Notes under the pieces: model-generated
What the model was told of the DNA's origin: nothing
The model's input: the letters and a program-made list of their open reading frames with translations, nothing else
Database searches by the model: none
DNA from: Elusimicrobia bacterium CG08_land_8_20_14_0_20_44_26
GTDB taxonomy: Bacteria; CG03
Assembly (NCBI GenBank): GCA_002779055.1
Contig: PEXM01000068.1
Coordinates: 1-8,240 of the forward strand
Direction: 5' to 3'
DNA: 8,240 nt
Part shown: piece by piece, positions 6,012 through 8,240 of the stretch
Position numbering within the stretch: position 1 is the first letter of the stretch
How the letters are laid out: each line of letters starts with the position of its first letter
Made by a program: the position numbers and the translations under genes

Positions 6012-6905
6012 ATGAGAAAGCATAAAAATATTTTAACAGGTTTGCTGGTTTCGCTGGCGTTTTTTTCATCCTCCTGCGGCAGGAAAGGCGGCTCCGATAC
6101 CGCCGTGGAGAGTTCCGTAGAAGTGAAACTCTACGCTTTATCCAGGGGAGATATAGAAGAAACGGTGCCTCTGACGGGCAGCATTCGCGGGGAAAAAGAA
6201 GTAAAGGTTTACGCAAAGGTCACCGGGAAACTTGTAGAAAAAATAAAAGAAGAGGGCGACCGTCTGAAAGAAAATGAGGCGTTTGCTCTGATAGACAGAG
6301 ACGAGGCGGCGCTTAATTATTCTAAAGCGCAGGTCATATCGCCGATTGACGGAATTCTCACAATGTATTATTGCGACATAGGAGATGCCGTTTTCCCGTC
6401 TCCCGGCGCGCCGATTGCAATGATCGCCCAGATGGACAAAGTGAAGGCGGTCGCTTATTTGAGCGAAGTTGATATGGGCGCTGTGAAAAAAGGTCAGGAA
6501 GTCCGCATTAAATCGGACGCCTATCCCGACGAGATTTTCACGGGCAAAGTCACGACCGTCGCTTCGGCGGCGAATCCTCTCACGAGAAAAATCAAGGTTG
6601 AAGTCACCGTGCCGAACAACAGGTATCTTCTAAAACCCGGAACTTTCGCGCGCCTTGATATTATAACGGGCATACGTAAAAATGTTCTGCTTGTAAATTC
6701 AAAAGCCGTTGCCGCAAATAAAAATGAGAAATACGTCTTTGTCGTAGAAAATGGCTCCGCAAAAATGAGGACGGTCTCGTGCGGCATCTCGTCGGGAGAA
6801 CTCGTTGAAATAAAGACGGGTCTTGAAGACGGGGAAAAAGTGATTGTCCAGGGGAATTACGGTCTGATTGAAGGCACAAAAGTTAAAGAGGAAAATGAAA
6901 AATAA
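6012..6905 (+). CDS. RND periplasmic adaptor (membrane-fusion) lipoprotein lacking the coiled-coil hairpin
   Basis: This is the adaptor joining the RND pump to the outer-membrane channel. It has 297 residues, short for a family usually near 350-400. The N-terminus (1-22) is a lipoprotein-like signal ending in SSSC, so C22 is probably acylated, although the lipobox is not ideal (no Leu at -3). The lipoyl domain is present in two halves: VKVYAKVTGKLVEKIKEEGD (64-83) and VISPIDGILTMYYCDIGDAV (108-127). Only about 11 residues (96-106) join them, where AcrA-like adaptors have a coiled-coil hairpin of 50 or more. The beta-barrel domain (about 143-220, with LLKPGTFARLDI) and membrane-proximal domain (about 223-297, with GLEDGEKVIVQG) follow normally. 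The absence looks like a clean loss, not a frameshift, because both sides stay in frame and conserved. The pump gene starts 3 nt downstream. Confidence 0.92.
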   Translation: MRKHKNILTGLLVSLAFFSSSCGRKGGSDTAVESSVEVKLYALSRGDIEETVPLTGSIRGEKEVKVYAKVTGKLVEKIKEEGDRLKENEAFALIDRDEAALNYSKAQVISPIDGILTMYYCDIGDAVFPSPGAPIAMIAQMDKVKAVAYLSEVDMGAVKKGQEVRIKSDAYPDEIFTGKVTTVASAANPLTRKIKVEVTVPNNRYLLKPGTFARLDIITGIRKNVLLVNSKAVAANKNEKYVFVVENGSAKMRTVSCGISSGELVEIKTGLEDGEKVIVQGNYGLIEGTKVKEENEK

Positions 6906-6908
6906 AAT

Positions 6909-8240
6909 ATGAGTTTGGCTGAATTTTCCGTAAAGAAAAAAGTTACCGTGACGATGCTCACCCTGATTATCGTTCTTGCGGGGTTTGTTTCGTTTTTCGG
7001 TCTGGGATTAGACCTTCTGCCGGATATGGAATTCCCGATGATAAGCGTCGTTACGAAATACGCCGGCGTTGCGCCGGAAGACATAGAAACGATGATTACA
7101 AAACCCGTGGAGGAGGCGTGCAGTTCTCTTAAAGGGTTGAAAAACATATATTCAGTTTCGCTGGAAGGTTCTTCCGTCGTGATGCTTGAATTTGAGTGGG
7201 GAACGAACCTTGACTTTGCGGCTCAGGACGCCAGGGAGAGCATTGATATGATGAAGGTGCTTATTCCGTCCGATGCCGACAATTCTATGGTGCTGAAATT
7301 CAATATGTCTCAGATGCCGGTAATATTTTTCGGCGTCACCGGAATGAATGACACGATGGAACTGAGGGAATATCTCAAAGACAATGTCGCCTCGCGCATA
7401 GAACGTCTTGACGGGGTCGCAAGCGCCATCGTCATCGGCGGCAAGGAGCGCGAAATACACATATCCGCGGACAGGGTGAAGCTTCAGTCGTACGGCGTTT
7501 CCGTAAATGATGTGATATCGGCTATCAGAATGGAAAACGTAAACACCTCTGCCGGCAACATAACGCAGAAATATACCGAGTATTTTGTAAGGACAACGGG
7601 CGAATACAAAGATATGGATTCAATAAAAAACACCGTCGTCATTAAAATAGACGACGTGCCCGTGTATATAAAAGATGTTTCGCAAGTGCTTGATTCATTT
7701 AAGGAAAGAAGGGATATAACCCGTCTCAACGGGAAAGACGCAGTGCTTATGATGATAACCAAACAGTCCGGCGCAAATACCGTAAAGACGTCGGACAGGG
7801 TGCAGAAAGCGCTTGAAAATATGAAAGCGATAATGCCGGCGGATATTGAATTTTATCCCGTTATGGATCAGGGACACATAATAAAGAAAATGCTGAGCCA
7901 AACTCTTTCAAACGGCATTGTCGGCGGCGCGCTTGCGGTATTTTTTCTTTTTGCCTTCCTCGGAAACTGGCGGCCGACAATCGGTATAGCCGTGGCGATT
8001 CCCATATCAATAATGGCGACATTTATCGGGCTTTATCTGATGGGTTATACTTTCAATATATTTACGCTCGGCGGATTTGCGCTGGTCGTCGGCATGCTCG
8101 TTGATAACGCCGTGGTCGTGATAGAAAACATATTCCGTCATCTTGAAGAAGGCCAGACGCGCAACGCATCTTCCGCCGTCGGCGCCGAGGAAATGACGCT
8201 CGCAATCACCACGTCCACACTGACGACAATTGCCGTTTTC
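6909..8240 (+). CDS. RND-family (HAE1/AcrB-like) efflux pump, N-terminal 444 residues (3' end outside window)
   Basis: This is the inner-membrane, proton-driven pump of the tripartite exporter. The frame from ATG 6909 stays open to the window edge, giving 444 codons of a protein normally about 1000-1050 long. The first membrane helix lies around residues 11-33. The family signature LLPDMEFPMISV (36-47) and YAGVAPEDIETMITKPVEEA (51-70) follow. The large periplasmic domain covers about 40-330. Membrane helices 2-4 are visible: NGIVGGALAVFFLFAFLG (335-352), a helix after NWRPTIG, and FALVVGMLVDNAVVVIENI (about 390-408) with the proton-relay Asp D399. The next residue is Asn (N400), where AcrB has a second Asp. 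RHLEEG follows normally. The sequence lacks the heavy-metal (CzcA) form of this motif, and the TetR gene also favours drug or lipophile efflux. There is no clear ribosome site. The start is 3 nt after the adaptor stop. Confidence 0.95.
   Translation, partial: MSLAEFSVKKKVTVTMLTLIIVLAGFVSFFGLGLDLLPDMEFPMISVVTKYAGVAPEDIETMITKPVEEACSSLKGLKNIYSVSLEGSSVVMLEFEWGTNLDFAAQDARESIDMMKVLIPSDADNSMVLKFNMSQMPVIFFGVTGMNDTMELREYLKDNVASRIERLDGVASAIVIGGKEREIHISADRVKLQSYGVSVNDVISAIRMENVNTSAGNITQKYTEYFVRTTGEYKDMDSIKNTVVIKIDDVPVYIKDVSQVLDSFKERRDITRLNGKDAVLMMITKQSGANTVKTSDRVQKALENMKAIMPADIEFYPVMDQGHIIKKMLSQTLSNGIVGGALAVFFLFAFLGNWRPTIGIAVAIPISIMATFIGLYLMGYTFNIFTLGGFALVVGMLVDNAVVVIENIFRHLEEGQTRNASSAVGAEEMTLAITTSTLTTIAVF

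Noticed and set aside
1..8240. CRISPR arrays, tRNA or rRNA genes, complete insertion sequences
   Set aside because: I saw no regular repeat-spacer pattern, tRNA-like fold, rRNA segment or transposase frame.

Overview
This window comes from a diderm (outer-membrane) bacterium. The evidence is a TolC-type outer-membrane channel with a signal peptide, a lipoprotein-type periplasmic adaptor and an RND inner-membrane pump in one transcription unit. I cannot assign a phylum. From position 1132 on, the DNA is moderately GC-rich with many GCG/GGC/GCC codons alternating with A-runs. The first 0.9 kb is visibly AT-richer: lines I counted by hand gave about 32-37% G+C in places, against 45-67% further on. 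The periplasmic adaptor lacks its coiled-coil hairpin, a trait known from spirochaetal BesA, but that alone does not place the organism.

Layout. (1) Positions 2-883 hold the 3' end of a restriction-type helicase/nuclease gene. Its start lies before the window, and the visible part is a PD-(D/E)XK nuclease C-terminus. (2) Positions 884-1131 are a spacer of odd composition with no convincing gene. (3) Positions 1132-3947 are a tight housekeeping run: acpS (holo-ACP synthase), a fused NAD(P)H-hydrate epimerase/dehydratase, and rlmN (23S rRNA A2503 methyltransferase). Gaps are 1 nt or an overlap. (4) Positions 3948-4060 carry a GGGGAC...GTCCCC inverted repeat, then a perfect-consensus sigma-70 promoter (TTGACA, 17 nt, TATAAT) whose start point falls in a perfect 18-bp palindrome. 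(5) Positions 4061-8240 are a drug-efflux operon: TetR regulator, TolC-like channel (ATGA overlap), then a 101-nt gap with two hairpins, a hairpin-less RND adaptor, and the first 444 codons of an HAE1-type RND pump that runs off the window.

How the genes work together. The TetR protein very probably binds the palindrome and represses its own strong promoter, and so the whole tetR-channel-adaptor-pump unit, until a ligand releases it. The pump, adaptor and channel should form one tripartite exporter, but the short adaptor implies a different way of bridging pump and channel from AcrA. The acpS-nnr-rlmN run is ordinary metabolism and RNA modification (carrier-protein activation, nicotinamide-cofactor repair, ribosome methylation). 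The nuclease fragment upstream looks like the edge of a defence or accessory region.

I see no clear wholly new system. The points most worth a second look are the hairpin-less adaptor, the consensus promoter with its operator, the two intergenic repeat structures, and the composition break at the left end. I found no tRNA, rRNA, CRISPR array or complete insertion sequence.
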